From positions 1-64,000 of the forward strand of contig NZ_JAAIXY010000022.1 of assembly GCF_010894455.1 (NCBI RefSeq): a DNA stretch of 64,000 bases, read 5' to 3'. Below, one piece after another: positions 1 to 8,000 of this stretch (positions are counted from its first letter, which is position 1; the number at the start of each line of letters is the position of its first letter). A model generated the notes under the pieces. The model ran no database searches. It saw only the letters and a list, made by a program, of their open reading frames with translations, and was not told the origin of the DNA. A program made the translations under genes and the position numbers. Source of the DNA: Myxococcus eversor. GTDB taxonomy: Bacteria > Myxococcota > Myxococcia > Myxococcales > Myxococcaceae.

Positions 1-975
1 CCCGCCGCGGTGGCCTCCTTCCCGGGCCCCGCCTCCAAGACGGGCGAGCCCGCCAGCCCCCCCGTCACTCCGCCCCCGCCCAGCGCCATCCCTCCGGGGA
101 TGCGCCCCTCGGCTCGGACGCCGCCCCCCACGGCCGCCGCCGGGATGATGGTGGAGCGGCCCGCCAGCACCCGCCAGCCCGCGACTCCGCCCTCCCTGGC
201 TCCCCGGGGCTCGGCGCCAGCGGGGCCCGCCAACACCCGGCCGCCGCCTCCAGTGCCGGATGCCGCCCTGCCCGGCCGCACGGGCGCCACGGCCCCTCCC
301 GTCGCCGCCCCCCGTCCCGCCCCCGCCGCGTCGCGGTTCGGCCTGGCGGTCATCGCGGGTTCGACTCGAGGCCAGCGCTACAAGCTGCCTGTCACGGGTT
401 GCGTCGTCGGCCGCCAGCGCGGCGCCATCCTCTTCCCCGACGACGGCTTCGTGTCGCCGCTGCATGCCACCTTCCTGGTGAAGGACGGCGCGCTCTTCGT
501 GCGAGACGAGTCCAGCGCCTCGGGCGTGTTCGTCACGGTGGCGGGCACGGAGGCCATCACCGCGCGCACCCACTTCAGCGCGGGGCAGCGGCTGTTCCGC
601 TTCACGGGCCGGCTGGAGACGCCCGTGCCGGTGCCCGGTCGTCCCCTCGTCTACGGTGCCCCGGTGCCACTGGGCCAGGCCGTGTACGGCGTCGAGGAGG
701 TCATCTTCGGTGGCCGGGGAGGCCGCGCGGTGGTGACGGCCGCCCCGCTGCTCACGCTGGGACAGGCGCACTGTGACTTGAGCTTCCCGGGAGACGAGGG
801 CCTCGCCGGTCGCCACTGCGAGCTGTCCCCCACTCCCACCGGAGCGCTCCTGCGCGACTTGTCCGGCGGCCTGGGCACCTACGTGCGCATCCCCGCGGGC
901 GAGGAGCGTCCCCTGCGTCCGGGAGACCGCGTCCGCCTGGGCCAGCACGTGCTCCAGGTGGAGACACTCGGCTAG
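1..975 (+). CDS. FHA-domain protein, 5' end outside window
   Basis: The reading frame is open to the window edge, so the true start probably lies upstream; the first internal start codon is a GTG at 10. About 110 N-terminal residues are almost all Pro, Ala, Gly and Thr and look like a disordered linker. Two FHA-like units follow. The first (roughly residues 110-205) has the CVVGRQRG and SPLHATFLV signatures. The second (about 220-320) keeps LTLGQ and GRHCEL but lacks the usual Asn-Gly loop. FHA domains bind phosphothreonine peptides, so a link to the kinase encoded convergently at 1018-2706 is plausible but inferred. A proline-rich FHA protein of this kind is common in myxobacteria. Confidence 0.8.
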   Translation, partial: PAAVASFPGPASKTGEPASPPVTPPPPSAIPPGMRPSARTPPPTAAAGMMVERPASTRQPATPPSLAPRGSAPAGPANTRPPPPVPDAALPGRTGATAPPVAAPRPAPAASRFGLAVIAGSTRGQRYKLPVTGCVVGRQRGAILFPDDGFVSPLHATFLVKDGALFVRDESSASGVFVTVAGTEAITARTHFSAGQRLFRFTGRLETPVPVPGRPLVYGAPVPLGQAVYGVEEVIFGGRGGRAVVTAAPLLTLGQAHCDLSFPGDEGLAGRHCELSPTPTGALLRDLSGGLGTYVRIPAGEERPLRPGDRVRLGQHVLQVETLG

Positions 976-1017
976 TCAGTCAGCGCGAGCGCATGGGCAC
1001 TTCGCCCGGCACGCGCG

Positions 1018-2706
1018 CTACGGGCTCGACGGACGGGCCACCGCGCCACCCAGGCGCTGCTCGATGAGGGCGCGGGCCTTCGAGTCCGCCACATCGCGCA
1101 GGTGCCGCGACCACCAGCCGCGCGCCTCCTCGAGCTGATCCTTCTGCCAGTAGAGCTCGCCCAGCTTGAGGGCCAGCTCCGGGTCCGGGTTCTTCTCGAA
1201 GGCCTCGCGGTACTTGGCAATGGCGAGCCCCGCGTCTCCGCGCTCCAGCGCGAGATCTCCCGCCTGCACGTGCATGCGGGACTCCTCCAGGTTGCGGTTC
1301 GTCGCGAGGATCTGCTTCTCGTACAGCTGCTGCTCGGCGTCGCCCGCCGACGTGCTCACCTTGCCGGGCACGGGCGCGTTGCGCGGAATGGCGAAGGGGG
1401 AGATGGGGCCCGTCTTCCCGCCGCCGTTGAAGTAATAGAAGTAGGTGAAAAAGAGGCCCGCGCCGAGCACCAGCAGCACGGTGAGCGACTTGAAGAAGAA
1501 GCCCAGCCCTCCGCCGCCCACCCCGGGCTGCGTGGGGATGATGGAGTCGGTCTTCTCCCGCGTCGCGGGCATGGCGTCGGCGTTGGAGGGCAGCGGCGAG
1601 AGCACGTCCGGAAGCGCTCGGACGGTGGCCTCCACCGTCATCTCGTTGCCCCACTCCGGCGCCGTGGCGTCGTCGTTGCGTCCGGTGGACGACTTGCGCG
1701 GCAGCGGCGCGAGCACCGCCGACGGCTGGGGGCGCCGCGAGGGCGACTCCGTGCGACGCCGCTCCTTCTCCACCGCCATCAACTCCGCGCGAAACGCCTC
1801 CGCGTTGGCGGGCCGGTCATCCGGGCTCTTGGAGAGCGTGCGCAGGATGAGCCGCTCCATGGCCGGGGAGATGCGCGCGTCGGGCCGGCGCCGAGTGGGG
1901 GGCGGCGGCTCCTCGGTGAGGTGCTTGGTGGCGAAGCCCACCGCCGAGTCCGACTCGAACGGCAGGAGGCCCGTCATGAGCTGGTAGAGGATGACGCCCA
2001 CGGCGTACAGGTCCGAGCGGTGGTCCAGCGTCGCGCCGCGCGCCTGCTCCGGGGACATGTACTCGGGCGTGCCGCAGACGAAGCCCGCGCGCGTGAGGGC
2101 GGGACCGTCGTCGGTGGAGTCGGTGATTTTGGCGATGCCGAAGTCGAGCACCTTGACGAAGTCCGGCTCGTTGCGCCGCTGCTCCACCATGATGTTCTCG
2201 GGCTTGAGGTCCCGGTGGATGACGCCCGCGCCGTGCGCGTCCGACAGCGCGCCGAGCACCTGGCTGACGATGCGCACCACGCGCCCCTCGCCCAGGGGCC
2301 ACTCGCGGCTGAGAATCTGGTGCAGGTCCTGCCCCGCCACGTACTCCATGGCGATGTAGAGCGCGCCGTCCTCGGCCTGGCCGAAGTCCAGCACGCTGAT
2401 GGAGTTGCGGTGGTTCAGACGACTGGCGGCCTTGGCCTCGCGCTGGAAGCGCGCCACGGTGCGCTCGTCCGACAGCAGCGTGTGCCGGAGGACCTTGAGC
2501 ACCACCACCTTGTCGAGGGAGATCTGCCGGGCTCGGAACACGCGGCCCATGCCGCCCTCGCCAATGAGGGCCTCGACCCGGTATTTCTGGGCAATCGTCA
2601 GGCCGACGTAGTCGTCAGCATCCGGCGCGCGCACGAGTGTCGCGCCGCAGGCCGGGCAGAAACGGGAGGATTCTTGGGCGTCAGCGCCGCAGGAGGGGCA
2701 GTGCAA
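1018..2706 (-). CDS. Serine/threonine protein kinase with N-terminal zinc ribbon, TM segment and TPR-like tail
   Basis: From a TTG start at 2706 the protein begins with a zinc ribbon (CPSCG and CPACG pairs). A Hanks-type kinase domain follows (about residues 42-305) with glycine loop GEGGMGRV, the HRDLKPEN catalytic loop, DFGIAK and the SPEQARG activation segment, all intact, so it should be active. A Ser/Pro-rich linker leads to one membrane segment near residue 425 and a C-terminal TPR-like region outside the membrane. A GGGGAAG sequence sits 5 nt before the TTG; the frame is open to another TTG at 2784, but that adds residues unlike the family. It is divergent from the FHA and zinc-ribbon protein at 2820, an arrangement that suggests a shared phospho-signalling role. 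Confidence 0.88.
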   Translation of the reverse strand: MHCPSCGADAQESSRFCPACGATLVRAPDADDYVGLTIAQKYRVEALIGEGGMGRVFRARQISLDKVVVLKVLRHTLLSDERTVARFQREAKAASRLNHRNSISVLDFGQAEDGALYIAMEYVAGQDLHQILSREWPLGEGRVVRIVSQVLGALSDAHGAGVIHRDLKPENIMVEQRRNEPDFVKVLDFGIAKITDSTDDGPALTRAGFVCGTPEYMSPEQARGATLDHRSDLYAVGVILYQLMTGLLPFESDSAVGFATKHLTEEPPPPTRRRPDARISPAMERLILRTLSKSPDDRPANAEAFRAELMAVEKERRRTESPSRRPQPSAVLAPLPRKSSTGRNDDATAPEWGNEMTVEATVRALPDVLSPLPSNADAMPATREKTDSIIPTQPGVGGGGLGFFFKSLTVLLVLGAGLFFTYFYYFNGGGKTGPISPFAIPRNAPVPGKVSTSAGDAEQQLYEKQILATNRNLEESRMHVQAGDLALERGDAGLAIAKYREAFEKNPDPELALKLGELYWQKDQLEEARGWWSRHLRDVADSKARALIEQRLGGAVARPSSP

Positions 2707-2819
2707 GTCAACTTCCCCGAAGGGTGGGGGGCGGAGTTCACCACGTCGCTCGGGTGCTGAGCAAGCCGTTCGCAAGACGAGCAACCGTGCTTGACCCCTG
2801 GTAGAAACGCGGAGCCCTC

Positions 2820-3587
2820 ATGGAAGCGATGGAATACTGCCCCCGCTGCGACGCCGAAAACCCCCGGGATGCCACCGTCTGCCGAGCGTGCGGCTCACCG
2901 CTGCGCTCCGGGACGATGGTCATGGCCGTGGCCAGCCTGTCCACGCGCCCCCAGGTCTCCATCCGCGTGGTGCGGGCCGACGGAGGCCCCGAGTCCGTCG
3001 TCCGCATGCAGCGAGACACCCTCACCTGCGGCCAGCAGGGGGAGATCTCCCTCCCGGACGACCCCTTCATCATGCCCGTCCAGATGCGCTTCTTCTTCTC
3101 CGGCTCCAGGCTGGCGGTGGAAGACGTGGGCGGCGCCAACGGCGTCTTCGTGCGGCTGCGCCAGGAGCGGGAGCTGTCCCCCGGCGGTGAGCTGCGCCTG
3201 GGCCGCCAGCGGCTGGTGCTGGAGCCCATCCCCACCGCGACGCAAGGTCCCGGGGGGACGCAGATCTGGGGCTCGCCGGATCCCGGCTACCGCCTGCGGC
3301 TCATCCAGTTGCTGGAGGGCGGTCTCCGGGGCGCGGCGTATCCGCTGCGCGAGGGCGACAACCTGCTGGGACGCGAGCAGGGCGACCTCACCTTCCCCAC
3401 CGACGGCTTCGTCTCCGGACGTCACGCGGTGCTGCAGGTCCGCCAGGACCGGCTGACCGTGCGGGACGTGGGCTCGTCCAACGGCACGTTCATGCGCCTG
3501 GCCGGCCCGACCTTCGTGGACAACGGGGACCACTACCTCATCGGCCGGCAGCTGCTCCGGGTCGAAATCCAGGCGCCGCTGGCCTGA
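2820..3587 (+). CDS. Zinc-ribbon and double FHA-domain protein
   Basis: The 255-residue protein starts with a zinc ribbon (CPRCD and CRACG). A degenerate FHA-like unit follows (about 40-140; it keeps GGANGVF but has lost the Arg-Ser-His residues). A canonical FHA domain ends the protein (about 155-250) with LLGREQGDL, SGRHAVL and GSSNGTF, the residues that contact phosphothreonine. It has no signal peptide. It is divergent from the kinase whose zinc ribbon resembles its own, with about 110 bp between the likely start codons, so a bidirectional promoter is likely there. Substrates are unknown. Confidence 0.85.
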   Translation: MEAMEYCPRCDAENPRDATVCRACGSPLRSGTMVMAVASLSTRPQVSIRVVRADGGPESVVRMQRDTLTCGQQGEISLPDDPFIMPVQMRFFFSGSRLAVEDVGGANGVFVRLRQERELSPGGELRLGRQRLVLEPIPTATQGPGGTQIWGSPDPGYRLRLIQLLEGGLRGAAYPLREGDNLLGREQGDLTFPTDGFVSGRHAVLQVRQDRLTVRDVGSSNGTFMRLAGPTFVDNGDHYLIGRQLLRVEIQAPLA

Positions 3588-3611
3588 AGCGGCACCCTCC
3601 CCGGTACTCGC

Positions 3612-3649
3612 GCCCGGGCCGCACGGGGAACTCCCGCGCGGCCCTGGGC
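3612..3649. terminator. Hairpin between convergent FHA gene and dksA
   Basis: The arms GGGCCGC (3616-3622) and GCGGCCC (3638-3644) pair perfectly. Pairing continues inward as CGGGG with CTCCCG, and outward as GCCC with GGGC past one bulged T. There is no clear T-run on either side. It lies between two converging genes and could stop transcription from both. Confidence 0.6.
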
Positions 3650-3659
3650 CCCCACGACC

Positions 3660-4022
3660 TCAGCCGTAGGACTTCTCTTTCTTCTCCTGCTCCTCCTTGC
3701 AGCGGATGCAGAGCGTCGTCACCGGACGTGCCTCCAGCCGCTTGGGGGAGATGTCCTCCTCGCAACGCTCGCAGATGCCGAACGTGCCGTCCTCGATGCG
3801 GGCCAGCGCCCGATCAATCTTCGTGAGCAGGAACTTCTCCCGGTCCCGCAGTCGGAACTGCATCGACTGCGCGTACTCGGAAGACGCCAGGTCGATCTCA
3901 TCGGGGAGGTCGTCCGTGTCGAAACTCGCCTCCTCCAGCAGGGTCTTCTTGGCGTTCTCGAGCAGGCTCGTCTTGCTGTCCTCGAGCATCTTCTTGTAAC
4001 GCTTGAGATCTTTCTGGTTCAC
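3660..4022 (-). CDS. dksA: DksA/TraR-family zinc-finger regulator
   Basis: The 120-residue protein has the DksA layout: an N-terminal coiled-coil hairpin (about 1-70, with acidic residues near its tip around DTDDLPDE), then the Cys4 zinc finger with Cys84, Cys87, Cys105 and Cys108 (CERC and CIRC), and a charged C-terminal helix. DksA binds the secondary channel of RNA polymerase and acts with (p)ppGpp on rRNA and stress promoters. The protein is slightly shorter than E. coli DksA. The gene has a good promoter upstream (4082-4109). Myxobacteria encode several paralogues, so which one this is cannot be settled from the sequence alone. Confidence 0.9.
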   Translation of the reverse strand: MNQKDLKRYKKMLEDSKTSLLENAKKTLLEEASFDTDDLPDEIDLASSEYAQSMQFRLRDREKFLLTKIDRALARIEDGTFGICERCEEDISPKRLEARPVTTLCIRCKEEQEKKEKSYG

Positions 4023-4046
4023 AGCCTTCGCTCCAGTGCGCGAGGG

Positions 4047-4081
4047 TTTTGGGCCCTGTCCCCCAAAAAAAGGGCCCGAAA
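4047..4081. repeat. Inverted repeat at the dksA start site
   Basis: TTTTGGGCCC (4047-4056) and GGGCCCGAAA (4072-4081) are complementary over 10 positions with one G-T pair, separated by 15 nt that include seven A residues. The right arm abuts the predicted -10 box of dksA, so the transcript would start inside it. An operator in DNA is therefore more likely than an RNA hairpin. Confidence 0.45.
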
Positions 4082-4109
4082 GCTTTATTCAGGGAGCCGT
4101 CGGTGTCAA
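4082..4109 (-). promoter_or_regulatory. Predicted sigma-70-type promoter of dksA
   Basis: Read on the minus strand: a perfect TTGACA -35 box (4109-4104), a 16-nt spacer and a TAAAGC -10 box (4087-4082). Transcription would start near 4075, giving a leader of about 50 nt before the dksA ATG at 4022. Confidence 0.5.
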
Positions 4110-4147
4110 GCTGACCCAGTCACGACTGCGGGTGAATGGGAGGGCGG

Positions 4148-5029
4148 TTGAGCGAGAACACGAAGTTTGATCGGGAGTTCCTGCGCTCGGCCCTCTCGCT
4201 GGCCGCCAAGAGCGATGTGGATCATTTCCTCTACATCTGTGACACGCCCATCCCTCCCGAGGAACTCCGGGGCCGGCCTGCTCGCAAGAAGCTCGTGTAT
4301 GCGGTGACGCTGGACAAGCTGGCACAGGAGCACCTGCTTCGAAAGGTCCGTGCGCTCGTCATCCCCGCCTACGACTACTCCCGCACCGAGCGGGTGAAGG
4401 TCGCCCTCGTCTCCGCGCTCTCGCAGGGCGCGTTCAAGGAAGGCGACCTGGTGCTCTGCATGACGGGCCGTGTGGGTCGGGCTCCCGATACCCTGATGCA
4501 GATGCGGATTGGTGGCTCGCTGGATGATCGGCTCGCGATTGAGGGTGTGAAACTGGGCGAGGAGTTTAACTCCCAGGTGGTGGATGCGCTCATCCAGTTG
4601 GCGCTCCAGATTGGCCAGGAGGGCTTCGAGGGCCATCCCATCGGCACCATCATCACCATCGGCGACCACACGACGGTGCTGGAGAAGAGCCGGCAGATGA
4701 CCATCAACCCGTTCCAGGGCCTGTCCGAGGCCGAGCGGAACGTGTTGGACCCGAAGATTCGGGAAGCCATCAAGAACTTCTCGGTGCTGGACGGCGCCTT
4801 CATCATCCGCGAGGACGGCGTGGTGCTGGCGGCCGGACGCTACCTGTCCGCGCAGGACGAGCTGGTGAAGATTCCGCTCGGTCTGGGTGCCCGGCATGCG
4901 GCCGCCGCGGGAATCACCTCCTCCACGGCCTGCATCGCGCTGGTGGTGAGCCAGACGTCCGGCGCGGTGCGCCTCTTCAAGGGCGGCAACATCGTCCTGG
5001 AGCTGCACCAGACGGCGCGCCGCACCTGA
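4148..5029 (+). CDS. Diadenylate cyclase (DisA-N/DAC domain protein)
   Basis: The C-terminal third carries the DAC fold that condenses two ATP into c-di-AMP. It has LDGAF (Asp near residue 215), GVVLAAGRYL, GARHAAAAGIT (near 250) and the tail SQTSGAVRLFKGG. The N-terminal 200 residues are a separate domain, as in the stand-alone CdaZ/DacZ-like branch, and there is no helix-hairpin-helix DNA-binding domain, so it is not full-length DisA. The RHR motif reads RHA here, although flanking residues are conserved. GGAGG lies 4 nt before the TTG at 4148; an ATG at 4136 is the alternative start. A KimA-like potassium importer, a known kind of c-di-AMP target, is encoded at 45813-47780. Confidence 0.8.
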   Translation: MSENTKFDREFLRSALSLAAKSDVDHFLYICDTPIPPEELRGRPARKKLVYAVTLDKLAQEHLLRKVRALVIPAYDYSRTERVKVALVSALSQGAFKEGDLVLCMTGRVGRAPDTLMQMRIGGSLDDRLAIEGVKLGEEFNSQVVDALIQLALQIGQEGFEGHPIGTIITIGDHTTVLEKSRQMTINPFQGLSEAERNVLDPKIREAIKNFSVLDGAFIIREDGVVLAAGRYLSAQDELVKIPLGLGARHAAAAGITSSTACIALVVSQTSGAVRLFKGGNIVLELHQTARRT

Positions 5030-5043
5030 GCTCGAAAGCTCAG
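5026..5043. terminator. Terminator hairpin, copy 1
   Basis: CTGAGCT - CGAA - AGCTCAG is a perfect 7-bp stem with a stable CGAA tetraloop, immediately overlapping the TGA of the cyclase gene. No T-run follows. Confidence 0.55.
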
Positions 5044-5083
5044 TCCGCCTTGTCCTGGCGCTGAACCAGACGGCGCGCCGCAC

Positions 5084-5101
5084 CTGAGCGCGAAAGCTCA
5101 G
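5084..5101. terminator. Terminator hairpin, copy 2
   Basis: CTGAGC and GCTCAG pair over 6 bp around GCGAAA. It is the duplicated form of the 5026 hairpin, overlapping the end of the minus-strand gene at 5098. Confidence 0.5.
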
Positions 5102-5664
5102 TCCGCCGTTTCCACCTTCACCTGGCGCTCCTCGCGGTAGACCTCCGCCAGCGCGTGCGCGCGCTCCACCTCGTCGCGGGCCGCGTCCACCACCAGGGCA
5201 TGTTCGAAGCGGGCCACCTGCTCCTTCAGCGCGTCGGTGACGATGCCGCCCAGGGTGAGGCGCGCGGAGGCGCTCTCCCGCTCGCGGCGCAGCTCCTCCA
5301 CCCGGTCTCCCAGCTCCGCTGCGGCCTCCAGCAGCAGCTTGCCGTCCGAGTCCGCGCGCTCCAGCGACTCGCGGGTGGTGGCCAACAGGGCCTCCGCCTG
5401 CGTGCGGTCCTTCGTGAGCACCGCCACGGCCTTCGAGTCCCCTCGCGACGCGGCGGTGGCATGGCGCGAGGCCAGTTCGTCCAGACGGCGCGAGTAGCGC
5501 TCCACCGCGCGAGCCAGGTCCCCTTTCAGGGCAAGCAACGTGGCCGCGGACTTGCGCAGCTCGGCGGCCTGTCGGTCCAGGTTCTCGAGCAGCTCGTCGA
5601 AGGCGACGAGCGGGTCCGCCGGACGGGCGCGCTCCTTCTTCCGTTTCCAGAGGCCGAAGAACAT
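5098..5664 (-). CDS. Coiled-coil protein of unknown function
   Basis: A 188-residue soluble protein, almost entirely charged helix. It starts with MFFGLWKRKKERA (hydrophobic then basic) and continues with heptad-like Leu/Ala and Arg/Glu segments to the end. It has no cysteines, signal peptide or catalytic motif. The composition recalls PspA/IM30-type or band-forming coiled coils, but no signature fixes that. It lies 16 bp downstream of the VWA gene on the same strand and may be the last gene of a MoxR-VWA-coiled-coil operon. The start is the ATG at 5664. Confidence 0.65.
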   Translation of the reverse strand: MFFGLWKRKKERARPADPLVAFDELLENLDRQAAELRKSAATLLALKGDLARAVERYSRRLDELASRHATAASRGDSKAVAVLTKDRTQAEALLATTRESLERADSDGKLLLEAAAELGDRVEELRRERESASARLTLGGIVTDALKEQVARFEHALVVDAARDEVERAHALAEVYREERQVKVETAD

Positions 5665-5680
5665 GGCGTTGGACGCAAGC

Positions 5681-7960
5681 CTAGCCGAAGGGCCGGCACA
5701 ACAGCCGCACCCGCGTGAGCGCGTCCGCCACCGACGGTCCTCCCACGGACAGCGCGGCGAGGTACCGCGCCGGGGTCAGCCCATACACCGCCAGCAGGTG
5801 CTGGAGGAGCACCACGCTCTCCGTGGCGCGCTTGTCGGCGGGCGCAAGCGAGGCGGCCTCGACGAGCGCGCCGAGGATGTCCACCACGCGTCCCACAACG
5901 TCGGGGCCGGGCACCTGTCCGCCCTCGGGGCGCGGCGGAGCTTCAGGGAAGAGGGCTTCGAACGAGGCCTCCACGGCGACGGGGGCCACGGTGTTCCGCC
6001 CGGTGGCGACGCGCTCCAGCGCCTCCAGGTGCGGCGCGAGCTTGTCCAGTGCGTCCGGCGTCGCGGGCACATCCCGGGGCAGCAGCGTGCGCCAGGGCGT
6101 GTCGAACTCGGTGCGGGCCCACTGAATCTCCTCGTCGGAGAGGTGGTGGTAGAAGGCGCGGATGCCGGAGGCGCGCTGCTCGCGGACGAGCGAGCGGAGG
6201 TCCGGGTTCTCCTCTCCCAGGGAGATGAAGCTCAGGGCGATGTCCAGCGAGCCCATGGGCGCGCGGGTGCGGCGGATGAGGTCCAGGTCCACGCGGTCCT
6301 CTCCATCCGTGACGAGGACGACGGTGGCGCGGGCGAGGTATGGGTCCCTTCCCTGCGCGGCGCGGATGGAGTCGAAGGCCGACATCAACGCGAGGGAGAT
6401 ATCCGTCTGGCCCTCCGCCGGCGAGTCCCGGAAGAGTCGTTCGATTTGCCGGGTGGCCTCGGTGGCGGTGTCGACGCGGGCCAGCTCGGTGGGCACGTCG
6501 TTGAAGAAGCTGAAGTAGAGCGGGTCGAACGTCTCCCCTCGTCGAGCCTTGACGCGCAGGTTGTTCAGCTCGGCGATGATGAGGGCGTCCCGGAAGCGAG
6601 CCCTGGCGCCGTGCATGGAACCGGAGGCGTCGCAGACATAGACGCGCACGGCGGTGCGCTTCACCTTCTTCGACTGCGGCGGCGGCGCCTCTTCCAGATA
6701 GGCGCGCACCAGCTGCCGGTTGGCCGCGAGGTCCCTGAGCAGCATCCGGGGGTCCGTCAGCACGAAGTTGTTCACCTCGTGCAAGCCGCCCGTCACCTCG
6801 AAAGTCATGGTCTGCGTGGGATAGGGAACGCGCCGGGGCACGGGCCGTGACACCTGGGTCTCCGCCAGGACGATCTCCTCCGAGAGCGCGTCCTCCACAT
6901 CGAAGTAGCGGGCACACCCCGCCGCCAGCTCGAAGGTGGCGAGTTGCTCGGGCCGCAGCGAGAACGCCAGGTCCGCCAGCAGCTCGTCCGGGCGAGGAGC
7001 CGCTGTCTCTGACCGCGCTTCCTTGGGCGCGGACTCACCGAACCAGTGGGCCAGCGCCTCTCGCTCGGCGCGCTCCACCAGGTCCGTCAGGTGGGCGCGG
7101 GAGGGCAACAGGGGCTCCAGCGCCGAGCGCGCGGACGCCGCCAGCTCCAGGTCCCCCGCCTCCAGCGCACGCTCATAGAGGCCACGCAGGGAACGGTATG
7201 CGGCCTGAGGGTCATGTCGGGCCGCGTGACGCACGTGGCGCAGGAACTCCTCCAGGGAGCGCACGGCCGGCACGGCGCGCGTGCGCTCGCGGGCCTCGGC
7301 CACCTCGCGGCGCAACGGCAGGCCGCGCTCGCGGTCATGGTCCGCGCCCAGGCGCAGCAACATCTCGTGGGCCAGGTCCAGATCCCTGCGCTTCTGCACG
7401 ACGTCGACGACGTTCTCCTGGGCGCGCAGCGCGAAGTACTCGGCCACGGCCATCCGGGAGCTGCTGGGCGGCCGCTGCTTCCGCGCGGAAGCCGGGCGCT
7501 CGAAGGCGACGAAGTCCTCGTCGTCATCGACGGGCGCCGACGGCGGACGGGCGAAGACGTCGGCCACCTTCACGGCCCGCGCCAGTTGGACGAAGGCGCG
7601 CTCGATCACCGTGACGGTTCCTGGCGGCATCACTCCCGCACGCCAGGCGCGCTCCACGCGCTCCACGCACTCCTCCATCTCTTGCAGGGCCTGCCCGGCC
7701 CGTGACCGGAGCCCCTGGGACAAGGCCCCCGCCAGCCCACGACGAGCCCCCAGCTCGCGCAGCAACTGCGCATCCGCGGAGGTGTGGACGCCCACCTTGT
7801 CCAGCTCCCGGTCCAGCAACGCGAGCACGGGGAGGGCCAGGTCGCCGTGTCCGGTGACCTTGCGGCCGAAGGTCCACCAGCGCGGCCCGCTCGCTGGAGG
7901 TACCGGCTGGCGGAGCGCATCCAGGCGCCGTCTCAAGTCCGTGAGCCGCCGGGAGAGCAT
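5681..7960 (-). CDS. VWA-domain protein, ViaA-like partner of the MoxR ATPase
   Basis: The 759-residue protein is mostly helical for its first 400 residues. A von Willebrand A domain follows (about 430-620) with the MIDAS motif DASGSMHG and a second metal-site stretch TDGED. The tail (about 640-759) is helical. It has no signal peptide. It starts 41 bp after the stop of the MoxR ATPase gene on the same strand. A MoxR AAA+ ATPase beside a VWA protein is the RavA/ViaA-type chaperone-like arrangement, thought to help insert metals or mature complexes. The client here is not identifiable. It is much longer than E. coli ViaA (about 480 residues). Confidence 0.8.
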   Translation of the reverse strand: MLSRRLTDLRRRLDALRQPVPPASGPRWWTFGRKVTGHGDLALPVLALLDRELDKVGVHTSADAQLLRELGARRGLAGALSQGLRSRAGQALQEMEECVERVERAWRAGVMPPGTVTVIERAFVQLARAVKVADVFARPPSAPVDDDEDFVAFERPASARKQRPPSSSRMAVAEYFALRAQENVVDVVQKRRDLDLAHEMLLRLGADHDRERGLPLRREVAEARERTRAVPAVRSLEEFLRHVRHAARHDPQAAYRSLRGLYERALEAGDLELAASARSALEPLLPSRAHLTDLVERAEREALAHWFGESAPKEARSETAAPRPDELLADLAFSLRPEQLATFELAAGCARYFDVEDALSEEIVLAETQVSRPVPRRVPYPTQTMTFEVTGGLHEVNNFVLTDPRMLLRDLAANRQLVRAYLEEAPPPQSKKVKRTAVRVYVCDASGSMHGARARFRDALIIAELNNLRVKARRGETFDPLYFSFFNDVPTELARVDTATEATRQIERLFRDSPAEGQTDISLALMSAFDSIRAAQGRDPYLARATVVLVTDGEDRVDLDLIRRTRAPMGSLDIALSFISLGEENPDLRSLVREQRASGIRAFYHHLSDEEIQWARTEFDTPWRTLLPRDVPATPDALDKLAPHLEALERVATGRNTVAPVAVEASFEALFPEAPPRPEGGQVPGPDVVGRVVDILGALVEAASLAPADKRATESVVLLQHLLAVYGLTPARYLAALSVGGPSVADALTRVRLLCRPFG

Positions 7961-8000
7961 GCTCAGCCGTCCCTCCGCGCCCTATCCGACGAGGGCGTGC

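Larger units (their letters stand above)
5002..5107. repeat. 48-nt tandem duplication containing a terminator hairpin
   Basis: Positions 5002-5049 and 5060-5107 are nearly identical, with about three differences. Copy 1 covers the last codons and stop of the cyclase gene and a hairpin. Copy 2 repeats the same coding residues as non-coding DNA and supplies the stop codon (5098-5100) of the convergent gene. This is a recent segmental duplication across a gene junction. Confidence 0.85.

Noticed and set aside
1102..2760. Long open frame antisense to the kinase
   Set aside because: Sense-strand kinase motifs are complete; the antisense frame is an effect of GC-rich third positions.
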